A DNA stretch of 64,000 nucleotides, from contig QANT01003857.1 in the NCBI GenBank assembly GCA_003254885.1, positions 1 through 64,000 on the forward strand, given 5' to 3'. Made by a program: the position numbers and the translations under genes. Origin of the DNA: Purshia tridentata. Its lineage: Eukaryota > Streptophyta > Magnoliopsida > Rosales > Rosaceae. This document shows, in pieces, positions 35,041 to 46,506 of the stretch. Positions within the stretch are counted from its first letter, which is position 1, and every line of letters starts with the position of its first letter. The notes under the pieces were generated by a model. That model was not told the origin of the DNA and made no database searches. It saw only the letters and a list, made by a program, of their open reading frames with translations.

Positions 35041-35700
35041 AAACAAATGGGTTTAGGGTGGGTTGTCGGGTATGGGCTGTATCCATTTAACTTTAACTCA
35101 TAAAGTAAACCTAAAAAAAAAAAAATCTGAAAATGTATTATGTGTGATGTACGACCACATGATATGTTAATATGGTGTTATTAATCTATTTGAATCGAAA
35201 GGTAGCAAAATGACCACTTTTGATAAAGTCAAGAAAACAGAATATGAAAACTGTGGAGTCAAAGAGGAATGAACGGCAACCAATATTAGTATATCAATGA
35301 AGTTCAAGACTTCCACACAATGGGTTCGCGGCTGAATTTTATTTCAGGTTTGAAAGAATTTTGGGACGGCTGAGGGCTTTGAAATGACTATGAGGTTTAA
35401 AATTCAGCACTAATTAATTAAATTTTACAACAATAATTAATCAACATGATCACTGCAAACATGGCACCTATCGATATTTACAAAAACTAAAGCCAAACAG
35501 ATACCAATCAATTTTAAGTTAGCAGCTTAGTTATTAAATACAAAAAGAGCGATACCAACCAAGTTGAGAGAATCTTTGCACGAGGAAAAAGACATTAATT
35601 GTTACATCCTCTATCTGCTTTATACATACATAGATGTAAAATGCACACAAGTTCACCGATAAGCCACTATAATCAGAACTCATCTTTATTTTCCTCGATC
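35041..35700. other. Intergenic region upstream of the P450
   Basis: Promoter of the RDM1-like gene on one side and of the P450 on the other (TTTATACATACATAG near 35620). No gene seen. Confidence 0.6.
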
Positions 35701-37429
35701 ATGGAGCTTCAATGCCCCTCCTTCCAAATCCCGTTTACCCTTTTTCTCTTCATGATTATGGTACTGAAAATAGTGAAGAGAGCCAAAAGTTCAAAACCCA
35801 AGACTCTGCTTCAAATCTACCCCCAGGGCCATGGAAGCTACCCTTTATAGGAAACCTGCACCAGCTCATTGGCTCGATACCCCATCATGGACTAAGAGAC
35901 TTGGCCAAGACATATGGACCCCTTATGCACCTCAAGCTTGGAGAAGTTTCCACCATAGTTGTTTCATCACCAGAGTTTGCAAAAGAGGTGATGAAAACCC
36001 ACGATGTTATCTTTGCATCCAGGCCCCAAATCCTTGCTTCAAAGATCATGGCTTACAATTGCACAAGCATTGCCTTTGCACCATATGGTGATTACTGGAG
36101 ACAACTACGAAAAATATGCACACTAGAGCTTTTGAGCACAAAACGTGTTCAATGTTTCCGACCTATTAGGGAAGAACAGGTACAGAATCTCATTAAATGG
36201 ATTGCTTCAAAAGCAGGATCACCTATCAATCTTACCAAGGAAATTTACTCATCAATATATTCCATCACTTCGCGAGCAGCCTTTGGTAAAAGAACCAAAG
36301 AACAAGAAACTTTCATATATGTTGTGAAGGAATCTTTAAAGGTTGCAGGAGGCTTCGATCTTGCAGATGTTTTTCCTTCTGTTAGTTTGCTTCATCTGAT
36401 AAGCGGGATGAGGTCTAAACTTGAGAGGCTGCATAAAGAAGCTGACAGGATACTGGAAAATATCATCGAAAACATAAACAAGATATGGCAACAACAAAAA
36501 CTTGTAAGGGTCAAGCAGAGGAAGACCTCGTAGATGTTCTCCTAAAATTTAACCATCATGGCAGTGGCCTTGAGTTTTCCCTTACTACTGAAAACATCAA
36601 AGCAGTAATCTTGGTAAGTATATACAATTTTTACACTTATATGTCAATTCTGGTTTTTCCTTTTAATTAAGATTTCTTTTGAAGGATCTAAGAAATTAAA
36701 AATACAGTTTTTTCCCTTAATTATAATTGTTGGCAATCTATAGAGAAAATCAGTTTTTCATTGTTTAAAAAGTTTAACCTTTTGCAGGATATTTTCAGTG
36801 CTGGGAGTGAGACATCAGCTACAACTGTAGGTTGGGCAATGTCAGAAATGATAAAGAATCCAAGAGTAATGAAAATGGTACAGCAGGAGGTGAGGGAAGT
36901 GTTTAATAGAAAAGGGCAACAGGTAGATGAAACAGGCATTAAAGAGATGGAGTATTTACACTTGGTAATTAAAGAGACGCTAAGATTACATCCTCCTGGT
37001 CCCTTGTTACTTCCAAGAGAATGCAGGGAGAGGTGTGAGATTGGTGGATACGAAATACCTGTGAAAACCAAGGTGATTGTGAATGCATGGGCATTTAGTA
37101 GAGACCCCAATTACTGGACCGAGCCTGAGAGCTTCAATCCAGAGAGATTCCTCGATAGCTCCATTGACTACAAGGGTTCAAACTTCGAATATATCCCATT
37201 TGGTGCTGGAAGGAGAATCTGCCCAGGCATATCATATGGTCTGTCCAATGTTGAGCTCCCAATTGCATTTTTGTTATACCATTTTGATTGGAAACTTCCC
37301 AATGGATTGAAGCATGAAGACCTGGACATGACCGAAACCTTGGGGCTTGCAGTCGGCAGGAAAGAAGATCTGCACTTGATTCCCATTCCCTATCGTCCTC
37401 CTCCGCCTACTGAAAAATCCCAAGTATGA
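35701..37429 (+). pseudogene. CYP71-clan cytochrome P450 with two frame breaks
   Basis: Microsomal haem monooxygenase of the CYP71 (CYP71D-like) type. Two exons, 35701-36613 and 36788-37429, with the intron at the canonical CYP71 position before the I-helix. Motifs in order: N-terminal anchor [17 protein letters not shown], hinge [14 protein letters not shown], helix [10 protein letters not shown]-helix [10 protein letters not shown]-helix ETLR, FNPERF, and haem loop [11 protein letters not shown]. Exon 1 is read in three frames: one break between SKPK and SNLPPGP (about 35800-35815), and another after ILENIIE, before [14 protein letters not shown] (about 36466-36485). Exon 1 length (913) is two short of the in-phase 915, so two single-base losses would explain it. 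All exon 2 motifs are intact. Recent pseudogene or assembly errors. Confidence 0.85.
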
Positions 37430-37904
37430 AAATGTTAACGTACTGCTTGTATTCTTGGGAAAGTAATCGCAGTTTGTTTACAACTTTATATATAGCATCC
37501 CAATCTCAGTGTGATCAGATTCAGAACTACAAAAGATCGACTTTGTTTAATTCAATTGAGTTGAGAACCATATACATACTAATTAATGCATTTACTTTCA
37601 TCATGATCATTAGCAAATTAGAAGAAACACAAACAGCTGAAACTGCGTAACTCCCAATGACAATGCATTCAGAAAACTGGGATTTTGAAGGCATACCTTA
37701 TATATATAAGGAGTGGGGGACTTGTAAATTGGATCACACAAAAGAGTCTGGGTCCTTAATTAAAACATGCCGGTTTTTCAAACAATTGTGAAGCCAATAA
37801 TGCAGCTCCATACTCAATGGGAGTACTCCAAAGGCCTGAATAAGGAACTGACATGCAGGCATAGCGATTACCGACCTCTCTGTCTCTCTCTCAACAAAAA
37901 GTCG
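37430..37904. other. 3' region downstream of the P450
   Basis: Probable 3' UTR and spacer with a TATATATATAAGG sequence near 37700. No gene seen. Confidence 0.5.
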
Positions 37905-38115
37905 AGAGGCTGAAGCAAAGGAAGACCTGGTAGATGTACAGTGAGATGCTGCATAAATAAGCTGACAGAATAATGGAAAACATCATCAAAGAACGTAAAG
38001 AAGATACATCAACAAACAAAAGTCGTGAGGTTAAGCATAGGAAGACCTAGCCAGTACATGTTTTCCTAAAATTTTACAAGCATGGTGGTGGCATTGAGTT
38101 TTCCCTAACTACTGA
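37905..38115 (+). pseudogene. Two relic P450 exon fragments
   Basis: The stretch at 37905-37942 (GAGGCTGAAGCAAAGGAAGA, giving EAEAKEDLVDV) and the longer one at 37948-38115 (GCATAAATAAGCTGACAGAA, then TTCCTAAAATTTTACAAGCA and GAGTTTTCCCTAACTACTGA) both resemble the last part of exon 1 of the P450 at 35701 (36430-36600). They overlap in the part of the gene they represent, so they derive from two different lost copies. Neither has coding capacity. Confidence 0.7.
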
Positions 38116-39025
38116 CAAACCAATTTATGTTGATGTCATGCTTTTATAAGTCAAACCAATGTTCAATTCGATCTTGTTCCAAATATATGACGTCCTTTAA
38201 TGTTATGAATTATATATTATTGCATCGCATGCGCATGTGATTGCAAGTTTGGGAACTTAATTTAGTTCTTATATAACCTGGTAATGGTATAGAATAGGAT
38301 TTTTCCTACGCCACAGAATGTTGCATCGCATGTGATTGAGCTGATATCACGACTCATATAAGTTACTCGAAAGTCGAAACCCAACAGCTAGTCTAGCGCA
38401 TATATAAGTAGTAGTAGTACAGTTTTATATATAAATAAATAACTGTATATATATATTAGCCTATCAGAATCAGGAAAAGAAAAGGAAACCCTGATGCTTG
38501 CATTAACAAGAAAACATAGATGGATCGAAGACGACATGGGAAAAGAGGCTGAGAGACCAACCATGAATATGATGCATGCAATAATTGAAGAGACACCCAA
38601 GTAAAAAGACAGACACTAGGTCTGCTACACTTTTCCACTAGGTCTGCATACATAATCAATCCTTGATTTATGGGATTGTGTGTGATCTCCTTTTACCCGT
38701 TAGATATATAGCTTGCTACTTTGACTTTGCACTAATATACTTGTATTTATGAGTGTTCACATCAGTTCACACTTGAGTTGTATAAATCAAACCACTTCCA
38801 ATAGAATCAGGCCATCTGAAATCCTACATTGACCATATATATATGAAGACAACAAACAGAGGCTGCACAGCCAGACGCGCGTCGACCATGCATGAAGGAA
38901 CTGCATGTTTAATTAATTAATTTATAATAATGCCCGTCCATTAACTATTCCATATATGCCATCTATAATATGACAATCAATGCTAGCTAGCTAGCTGATT
39001 CTCTGATCACTGATCTGATCGAATT
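38116..39025. other. Gene-free AT-rich spacer
   Basis: Contains TATATATA tracts, and AGCTAGCTAGCTAGCT-type sequence near 38982. Open frames on the minus strand near 38388-38659 look non-coding. Confidence 0.55.
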
Positions 39026-39470
39026 GTATTCTCTATTCACAAAAAAAAAAAAAANAAAAAAAAAAAAAAAAAAAAGAATGATGGATCTCTCTTCTAGATA
39101 GGTACTATATGACGACAAAGATTCTGAGTAGAGAATAAGGGAAATGTAATTAAGCATCAAATTTGTCTTTTATGTAATCCTTTAACAGATCATCAGCTTT
39201 GATTTTATCACCATTTTTGTCATAGCTCAAATTACCAACTTGTAATTGAGCAGTGTGTGTATTCTCTATTCACAAAAAAAAAAAAAAGAATGATGGATCT
39301 CTCTTCTAGATAGGTACTATATGACAACAAAGATTCTGAGTAGAGAATAAGGGAAATGTAATTAAGCATCAAATTTGTGTTTTATGTAATCCTTTAACAG
39401 ATCATCAGCTTTGATTTTATCACCATTTTTGTCATAACTCAAATTACCAACTTGTAATTGAGCAGTGTGT
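39026..39470 (-). repeat. Tandem duplication carrying a duplicated 3' coding end
   Basis: Copies 39026-39258 and 39259-39470 are nearly identical (a few substitutions and a longer poly-A with one N in copy 1). On the minus strand both read QLQVGNLSYDKNGDKIKADD and end in a stop shortly after KFDA. The outer copy extends upstream to about 39550 with KVGGLAYPSSKPTHTA. This looks like the 3' end of a protein-coding gene, duplicated with its 3' flank. I do not recognise the protein and no upstream exons were found. Confidence 0.7.
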
Positions 39471-39815
39471 GTTGGCTTAGATGAAGGATAAGCCAAGCCA
39501 CCTACTTTTTGAGTTGTAGTAAGGGATTTATTCAGCCATATACATAGCAACGTACTCTTACCCCATGAAGAGGATGCGGATTAGGCAGAGTCATAACAAG
39601 AATACTAAATTGATATATGACGATAACTAGGCTATATCATTGTGCTCATGAACAACGTACGTACACTCCTCTAGGCCTCTCCGTCTCAAACTTTCTTTAA
39701 AACACCCCCACAAACACTAATGCAAGGCATCTTCCATCATGGATTAATTTTCATCCATCTGTGAGCATCTTGCGTTTGTTTGACTTCTTGTTTTTTCATT
39801 AGTAGTTAATTGAAA

Positions 39816-40424
39816 ATGGGAGCTAATGTAAGCATAGCTTTCAAGCACTCAGCTGCCGCCACGCAGCGACTGCAGCCGCCAGCTAATTCTGCCCCGATTG
39901 GTGGTAATTCAAGTCCTCCAAGACTGTCCATCATGGACTTGCTCAAACCGGGGTGCTTAAAAGCAGACAAGAACAAGAGGAAGAGACCATTGACACCAGA
40001 GAAGAAGAAGAAGATGATAAATATTGCAGCAAATGCAGAGAGAGGAAGGTTGACTACTCTAGAAGAATGGCTTTTAGCCTCTCCAGTCGGAATGAAGCCT
40101 GCTGATTGCTTCAATGGTTCAGGTGAGCTCTATGTGTTGAGACACTACTCTAGAAGAGTCCACCCATCTTCTTCATCATCATCATCTAGGCCTCGTAATA
40201 CATCTTTAGCCTCCAAAGCAAAAGACAGCTTCTGCCTTGAGAGATTTGTCAAAAATAATGAAAAAGCTTATGAGGACAATATTTCGTCGATAAGCTGCAG
40301 AAGCCAAAGTGGGAAGTCGAAGAAGAAGGTAAGCTTTAGATTGCCTGAAGAAGATGATGTTATTATCTTTTACCCCTCAGAGGAGATGATAAGTACAAGC
40401 AGTGATCATGAAGACCTAATGTAA
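39816..40424 (+). CDS. Small plant protein with N-myristoylation and PP1-docking-like motifs
   Basis: Single exon, 202 residues; I do not recognise a named family. The N-terminus MGANVSIAF fits the N-myristoylation pattern (Gly2, Ser6), suggesting membrane attachment. A basic cluster KADKNKRKRPLTPEKKKKM lies near residues 50-70. A conserved-looking block (AERGRLTTLEEWLLASP) is followed by a Ser run (HPSSSSSSSRP). The C-terminus has KKKVSFRLPEEDDVIIFYPS; KVSF fits the RVxF docking motif for protein phosphatase 1. The ATG at 39816 is preferred because it creates the MG start. Motif roles are predictions. Confidence 0.75.
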   Translation: MGANVSIAFKHSAAATQRLQPPANSAPIGGNSSPPRLSIMDLLKPGCLKADKNKRKRPLTPEKKKKMINIAANAERGRLTTLEEWLLASPVGMKPADCFNGSGELYVLRHYSRRVHPSSSSSSSRPRNTSLASKAKDSFCLERFVKNNEKAYEDNISSISCRSQSGKSKKKVSFRLPEEDDVIIFYPSEEMISTSSDHEDLM

Positions 40425-40982
40425 TATTATTGAGAGACCATATTGATTCATGATCAATGATCATCATGTTATATAATTTTGTATTTGGGTTTTGATGTGA
40501 ATTTGATGGGGGCTGTATGCATTACTTTAGACTCATATGTTATTGTCAAATGTAAAACCATGGCTTAAAGTATTATTTAATATCACGTCCAAGTGGGGGA
40601 AGGTACAAAAAAAAGAAAGAAGGTATTTTCGTAAAAAATGAAATAAGAAGTCATAAAAAGTGAATAGACAGGGGACCAAATGGTAGAGGAACTAGTAGTA
40701 AAGGACAAAGCCAACAAACACACGTATGTGTGTGTGTGAGCAAGGTTCCCGCGTGTGTGGGCTTGGAAGCACCAACCAGTCTTGGGGTTCCATGTAGGTT
40801 AAAGAATGGGAAGTTGCGTGGAAAGTATTTGACAGTGAGTTCGATTCGAATGAGCTAAAAACCGAAAGAGGAGGCGCCTTTAATTACTTCGCTCACAGCC
40901 TCACACTTAACTAACTCATCACTCTCTTCAATTCCTCACGCACTTTCCATCATATCGAGAGAGAGAGAGAGAGCTAATCTCG
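40425..40982. other. Spacer and promoter of the phytocyanin gene
   Basis: Contains a GTGTGTGTGTG tract near 40729 and a GAGAGAGAGAGAGAG leader tract at 40959-40973 just before the next ATG. No gene seen. Confidence 0.6.
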
Positions 40983-41628
40983 ATGGCGTATAATATTATG
41001 GGTGGATTGAAGGTGGTGCTGATTGTTGTTTTGGCCATAGCGAGCCTTGGAGGGAACTGGGTTGAAGCCCAAGTCCACCATATCGTCGGAGGCGACCGTG
41101 GCTGGGACCCATCCACCGACCTCGGTTCTTGGTCCTCCGGCAAGATCTTCAGGGTCGGTGACAATATCTGTGAGTCTTAAACCTTTACACTTTCTCAAAT
41201 TTATACTCTACTTGTTAAGTTGGTATTTCTTTCTTCAATCTCAATTCACAAGAGATTCTTTTTTGGGACATTATGGATGGGCAGGGCTAGCCTACTCTGC
41301 GGCGCATGGATACATAGCTGAGGTGAAAAGCAAGGAGGAATTCGAGTCGTGCGATGTGAGCAACCCAATCAGAATGCTCACGGACGGTTTGGATAGAATC
41401 TCAATGGAGAAGGAAGGACTTCGCTACTTCGCAAGCAGTAACATTGAGAGCTGCAAGAATGGGCTCAAGTTACACGTGCAAGTGCTGCCTCATCAAAACC
41501 CTGAAATGCCCCAAGTGGAAGCATTGGCTGCAGCTGCTGGGCCCACAACTCCTTCGGGCTCGGCTCATCTCGGTGCAAGTCTCATTTTGTTATCATTTGG
41601 GCTGCTTTGCTATGTCATGGGTGTTTAG
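40983..41628 (+). CDS. GPI-anchored phytocyanin (early nodulin-like), probably not copper-binding
   Basis: Cell-surface cupredoxin-fold protein. Two exons, 40983-41169 and 41285-41628, give 176 residues; the intron sits at the family's usual place just before the Trp of GDNIW. A signal peptide (GLKVVLIVVLAIASLGG) is followed by HHIVGGDRGWDPSTDLGSW and the cupredoxin domain. The second-half copper site seen in blue copper phytocyanins (C..P.H.....Q/M) is replaced by YFASSNIESCKNGLKLHV, so type-1 copper binding is unlikely. The tail (Ala/Pro/Thr/Ser, then LGASLILLSFGLLCYVMGV) fits a GPI signal. Confidence 0.88.
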
Positions 41629-42616
41629 AGTATGTAGTTAGTAATTGCTCTGTTGGAGACCACTTGTTTCAGGGTGAAAAACAAAACAGAGAATCTTGTC
41701 AGGGTTATGTATTAAAAATCTTCAGTTTTTTTTTTTTTTGTTGGGTACATTAATGTGAACTTGGATTTTGCATAATATGAAATGATTTCAATCAAATGCA
41801 TCGAGAAATGAAATTTTAGTTTGCGGGTAAATGATTACCAATAAATTTCGAATTAGTAAGCAAACTGGAAATATAAAATAAAATAATAAGAAACACCAAA
41901 TTTCGACCGTCTTTTATCTCTAAAATTTCGATAAAAACGAGAGTAACTAATTACCTTAGGAGTGTAACACTAATATAAGTAATGCTGAGAATATGAACTC
42001 TTTTAGAATGACAGGTAAAACTATTAATTTAAACTGATGAAATAACCGAAAACTTAATAAAAACAAATTAAACAATTAAGATGATCTCGATTCTAGAGTA
42101 GAGTAGGCAAAACTAAAATTCAGTTCATTATTCTATCTTATTACATTATTGAGAAATGGGAATCGATGTATGGATCATCCGTGTCATTGATATTCTTATT
42201 ATATTTACTTATAAAATTAACTATAATTAATTAATTAATTAGTATTAGGAATACAATATCAACTCTTGAATGAGGGTGATTATTTGACGAATTTGGATTT
42301 TGCTTAATATTGATTTCGAAGATGGTGAAATCATTTCAATTAAACTTCCATGTATCTAGAAATGAAATCAATTAATTTCGAATTACTAAGCCACTACGCA
42401 TCCTGCGAATGGATGCACCACGAAGGAAAGACACAGAAAAAATAAAAAAACCCAACTTCATTGATATTGCACAATCACCGTAGAGAACTAGAACCGCAAT
42501 AGCACAGGTCAAGATACTCATACAGTACACCAAACAATATTCAAGGTACAAGTGCAGTGATTCCTCTCAAGGTTAGGCCAACTGTATTGTTTAAAACCTA
42601 ATATATGGTGCTCCGA
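41629..42616. other. Convergent intergenic region
   Basis: 3' ends of the phytocyanin and TFIIF alpha genes. AT-rich, with (TTAA)n-type sequence at about 42226-42241. No gene seen. Confidence 0.65.
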
Positions 42617-45600
42617 TCATTTTTCTCTCAATACAACATAGCTGGATCCATTGGTCTTCTGTATCTTAGAAATTCTCCTTAGGATTTCTGCAAAAGCATT
42701 CTTGTCCTGCACCATCATAAACACACGCAAGAAATATGAATGACAATACAACGCTTCAAAGTCTTCAATGGACACTATGAAAATAGTCAGATGTTAATTT
42801 CAGTGAGGATCATACAGAAGAAGAAATAGCCTGGTAAATCAGTCGAAAAGTAGTAGAAAACATGATAGATCATACCTCTGGCAATCTGAGTCTTGCCTTA
42901 AATTTAGCAACAAGATCCTGTGTGGTAACTGGTGTCTTTTGCATCAAAACAGCCCTGATTTCTTCCTCAGTGACGGGTCCACCAGATGCTGTTGACCCCG
43001 CTTTGACTGATGGAGTTCCCTTTTGTGGCACACTACTTTTAGAAGCTGCAGGCTCCTCTTTGATAGAAGGTTTTGATTCCTGATTTAAATAAAGTACAAA
43101 ATGAATACCATCATTAGTCAGCATGGGGTTTCAAAGCTTCCAAACAGAAAAGTGATCGATAAACAAAATTAATAACATGCATTTTCTTTTCTTTTTTTAT
43201 GAGAACAAACTTACATTTTCAGCCTTCACCTTCTTTGGAGGTGCACTGTTAGATGCCTTAGCGTCATCACCATTTAATTTTCTCTTTCCCTTCGCAGACT
43301 TGGTGGTAGATGGGGTTCCTCGAGCAGACCCAGAAGGCATTGATTTTAAGGGACTGTTGTCAGATGGTTCCTCTTTGGGTGCATCCTTCTGTTTTGGTGC
43401 CGGAACTTGAGGAAGGGCAATATCATCATCCAGCTGGGCAAAACCAAAAGAAAGGGTTAGTGAAGAAAGAACTGAGACGCAATTTTACAGTACAAAGAAA
43501 ATCTTCAAAAATGTCCCAGCCAACGCATACACCAAATTGGTATCTTCAGCATAAATGCCCCATGACTTTTCAGAATGCATTAGTGCAGGAGAAAAATATA
43601 ATCATACCATTGGTGTAGTTCTTACAAAATGATGGGCAGAATAGGCTTTGGGTTGACATTATAGCAATGTACTAAAATTAGGTACCCCAAGTAAATAACC
43701 TACATCTTCATCATCATCGTCATCGTCTGCATCTGAATCATTCAGCCCACCAGCTCGCCCAAGTAGCTTCTTCAACTCTTTTCCCGATTTGCTTAGTCCA
43801 CCCTCCTCTTCATTATTGTCATCCTCGTCATCATCATCCTGTGAAAAATTATACAAACAATGTCATCAACTCATCATAAAATTCAGGATTTCTGGGGCCC
43901 TCGACCCTCCAGGTACATTCAGTTTTTTTTTCTCTTTTTGGCTTTCAGGGTTTGGGGGTTTTTATCATTCTACATTTGGGGGAGAAAAAAAACCATGAAA
44001 TTTGTATTTGGATTGAACTGGTTCTTTATTTTTAGATTGGAGCTTTAAAAAGAAATTTACATTACTTGGGCCTAACATAGTGTTGTATCATTTTCCTACT
44101 TGTCTAAGGTAATTTTTTTACCAAGAAAATCTGTTCCTCATTTTGTAAGCCTCCTCCCTTATTATTAGTACAAAAATTGGGACGTGTACTTATATCTTGA
44201 AAACAAGATACTAATAGTAGGCCATATACTTAAAGAGAAGAGTTGAGAATACAAGGCAACATAACACATACTACAAAAACCCCAAAATAACTAATTACAG
44301 AACATGTGTGCAGCAAACCTGTTTAATTTCTGGAGGAGCTGGAACCTCAGGTGCCAACAAATCTTCCCTTTCCTCAGGATTATTACCAACAGCTTCATCG
44401 TCATCAGTGAAAATTTCTTCATGCTCCCAATCATCACCTACAAAAAAAGGAAAATTATAAGAAATATAAATGGTATATGTAGATATAAAAGAAGACGTGA
44501 TTCACAATGAACTTCATCAGGTGACTTTCATGCAAAAGAAGATTTCTAGACAAGACTTGGATAACATTTAAAACCCGATAGCAGTATAGCACAGGCAGTA
44601 TATGATCAAGTTTTTACTCAATCTTCCCCACCACAATTGAAGACCCATCTCAGTAGTACAATGGACTTCATCAGATGAAAGTTCTAGAAATAACAAATAA
44701 CTCTCATGAAACAGAAGGTAACCAAATGATATGACTTCTCTAATAAATGACTGTAACATGGAACTAAAAGAAATTTTCATATTTAGAAGTAATTAAGTAT
44801 TTTACTGAAAGAGATGGACAATGACCATTAAATTTGTACGAGAAACATAAAAAACACTGTAAAAATGATGTTCCCACTGTGTCTATATATGTGTGATCTT
44901 TCCATGGCAAGTAGGACCAAACTGAATTCTTCTGAAATTTGTGGCGATAAAAAATGGTATTGAATATCAATTATTAAGGATGGAAAGGAAGAACGAAAAC
45001 AATGCTCATGATATCTTGTTTATATAGCAACCAAAGTACGAACAAGATAAATGCTTACCCTTCTCGATATCATCATCATCAAAGTCATCACCTATCCCTG
45101 CACCTTCATCATCCTCATCATCGCCACCTCTTTTGTTGAGTCCAAGTCTATTTTTCCTGTTTTCCTCTTCTTCCTCATCCTCTTCTCCTCTGTCTGAGGC
45201 ATTTCCTTCATCATCATCACCAGTTGTTTTTTTGCGTCCCCTCCCACCACCCACACCATTCTCCTTATCATCTTTATCCACTTCACCGAAGGCAGCAGAT
45301 CCATTATTTGCAGCTTTCATCATCCATCTTTGATAACCATCTGCAGTCTTTTTCCTATTCTTCATCTTCTCTTCGGCTTCCTCCAAAGTAAGCTGCTTAT
45401 ATTGTGCAACCTTGTTAAAGTTGAACCTAAGAGACATCATCATAAACCCCTTTTATATAAGTAAATGCTTAAAAAAATTACAACTATCATTGGCAATTAT
45501 GGTAAGATTTTCCTCAAACAGAGGAAAAAAAACCAAAAAAAGAAAAACAAGAAAAAAAAATCTAAAACAGATGGGTCACACATACCAAGAACCAGCAGGA

Positions 45601-46293
45601 ATAGCAGAAAACTCCTTTCCTTGCAACATTAATAGGTAGTAAGTTGCAGATTGTGCACCTTCAAGATGACCCTGGTACTGAAACTGGCCAGTTTCATCCT
45701 CCAAAACCCACGGTTTATTCTTGTACTTCTCCTACGTAATGAAATTTATTGTACTAAGAAAACAGTGAACACTGCAAACTGTCTCAATCTCAGTTCGTAA
45801 AATAATTTTTCAGTATACAGTTCATGAAATGCTTCACAAACTGACTAATTTGAAGTAAAATATAAAGATGAGGCACCATCACAAAATACCAGTAATAAAT
45901 CCAAAAGTAGCAAGTAACAACATATGGAGCAAAATGCAATGCACATACCAAAAATGTTGCTACCATTCGGGTTACGAGTATAATCAGTATAACTTATAGC
46001 AACACAATCTCCCAGAGCTACTTACAAAAAGGCTCAAAACCAAGAAATTATTAGCAAAATGGGTAAATATAGAATTGAATACCCGCAAGGTTTCAGTAAG
46101 TTGGCGTCCTTGCAGTCCATCCTTATGAAGAGACCATTTATTTTCGGCATTTTTCTTCTTCGAAAAATTCGGCAACCCCGTCACAAATCTACCAATGAAG
46201 TAGTTCTTTTCGTTGAGAGTACTCGCACGAACATTATATTCCTATTACAAAAGCACCCCAAAATACATAAAACCTATGATTCCAACATATATG

Positions 46294-46335
<42 letters not shown>

Positions 46336-46506
46336 TCGAATTAAGCGAGTGACGGTGGCGCCACATTCAAAGCACTTGGCGTGGTTCTCAGCCATGGTTT
46401 TACCGCAGGTCAGGCACAGAGTCATGTGCTTGCAATTGCTTCCGTACAAATCCGACGTTGATCCGCATCCACCACACGACGGCCTCAGCAACAAATCGGT
46501 CGACAT
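42617..46506 (-). CDS. RAP74: Transcription initiation factor TFIIF alpha subunit (RAP74)
   Basis: General RNA polymerase II factor. Nine exons, 46336-46506, 46083-46241, 45586-45731, 45059-45426, 44319-44437, 43704-43838, 43215-43433, 42876-43079 and 42617-42706, give 536 residues with all phases consistent. The N-terminus carries CxxC pairs (CGGC, CLTC, CFEC) typical of plant RAP74. The dimerisation region follows (NYFIGRFVTGLPNFSKKK, DETGQFQYQGHLEGAQS, FSAIPAGSWFNF). Long acidic stretches (GDDFDDDDIEKGDDWEHEE, DADDDDDDED) and a basic Ser/Pro linker lead to the C-terminal winged helix (VTEEEIRAVLMQKTPVTTQD to SSYVVLREK). Intron 1 (46242-46335) begins GTTCTCTCTC inside a GA/CT microsatellite. 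Confidence 0.96.
46297..46333. repeat. (AG)n microsatellite at the TFIIF alpha intron 1 donor
   Basis: About 18 AG units. On the transcribed strand the exon 1 end CGA is followed by GTTC and then (TC)n, so the repeat begins 3 bases into the intron. The whole intron is only 94 bases. Confidence 0.95.

Noticed and set aside
36485-36670. ATG-started open frame inside the P450 considered as a separate gene
   Set aside because: It is the third-frame continuation of P450 exon 1 running into the intron.
39026-39470. Tandem repeats considered as a CRISPR-like or satellite array
   Set aside because: Only two long units and the organism is a plant; better explained as a simple duplication.
45133-45333. 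Ser/Pro-rich open frame on the plus strand
   Set aside because: Exact antisense of the acidic coding region of RAP74; composition comes from Asp/Glu codons read backwards.
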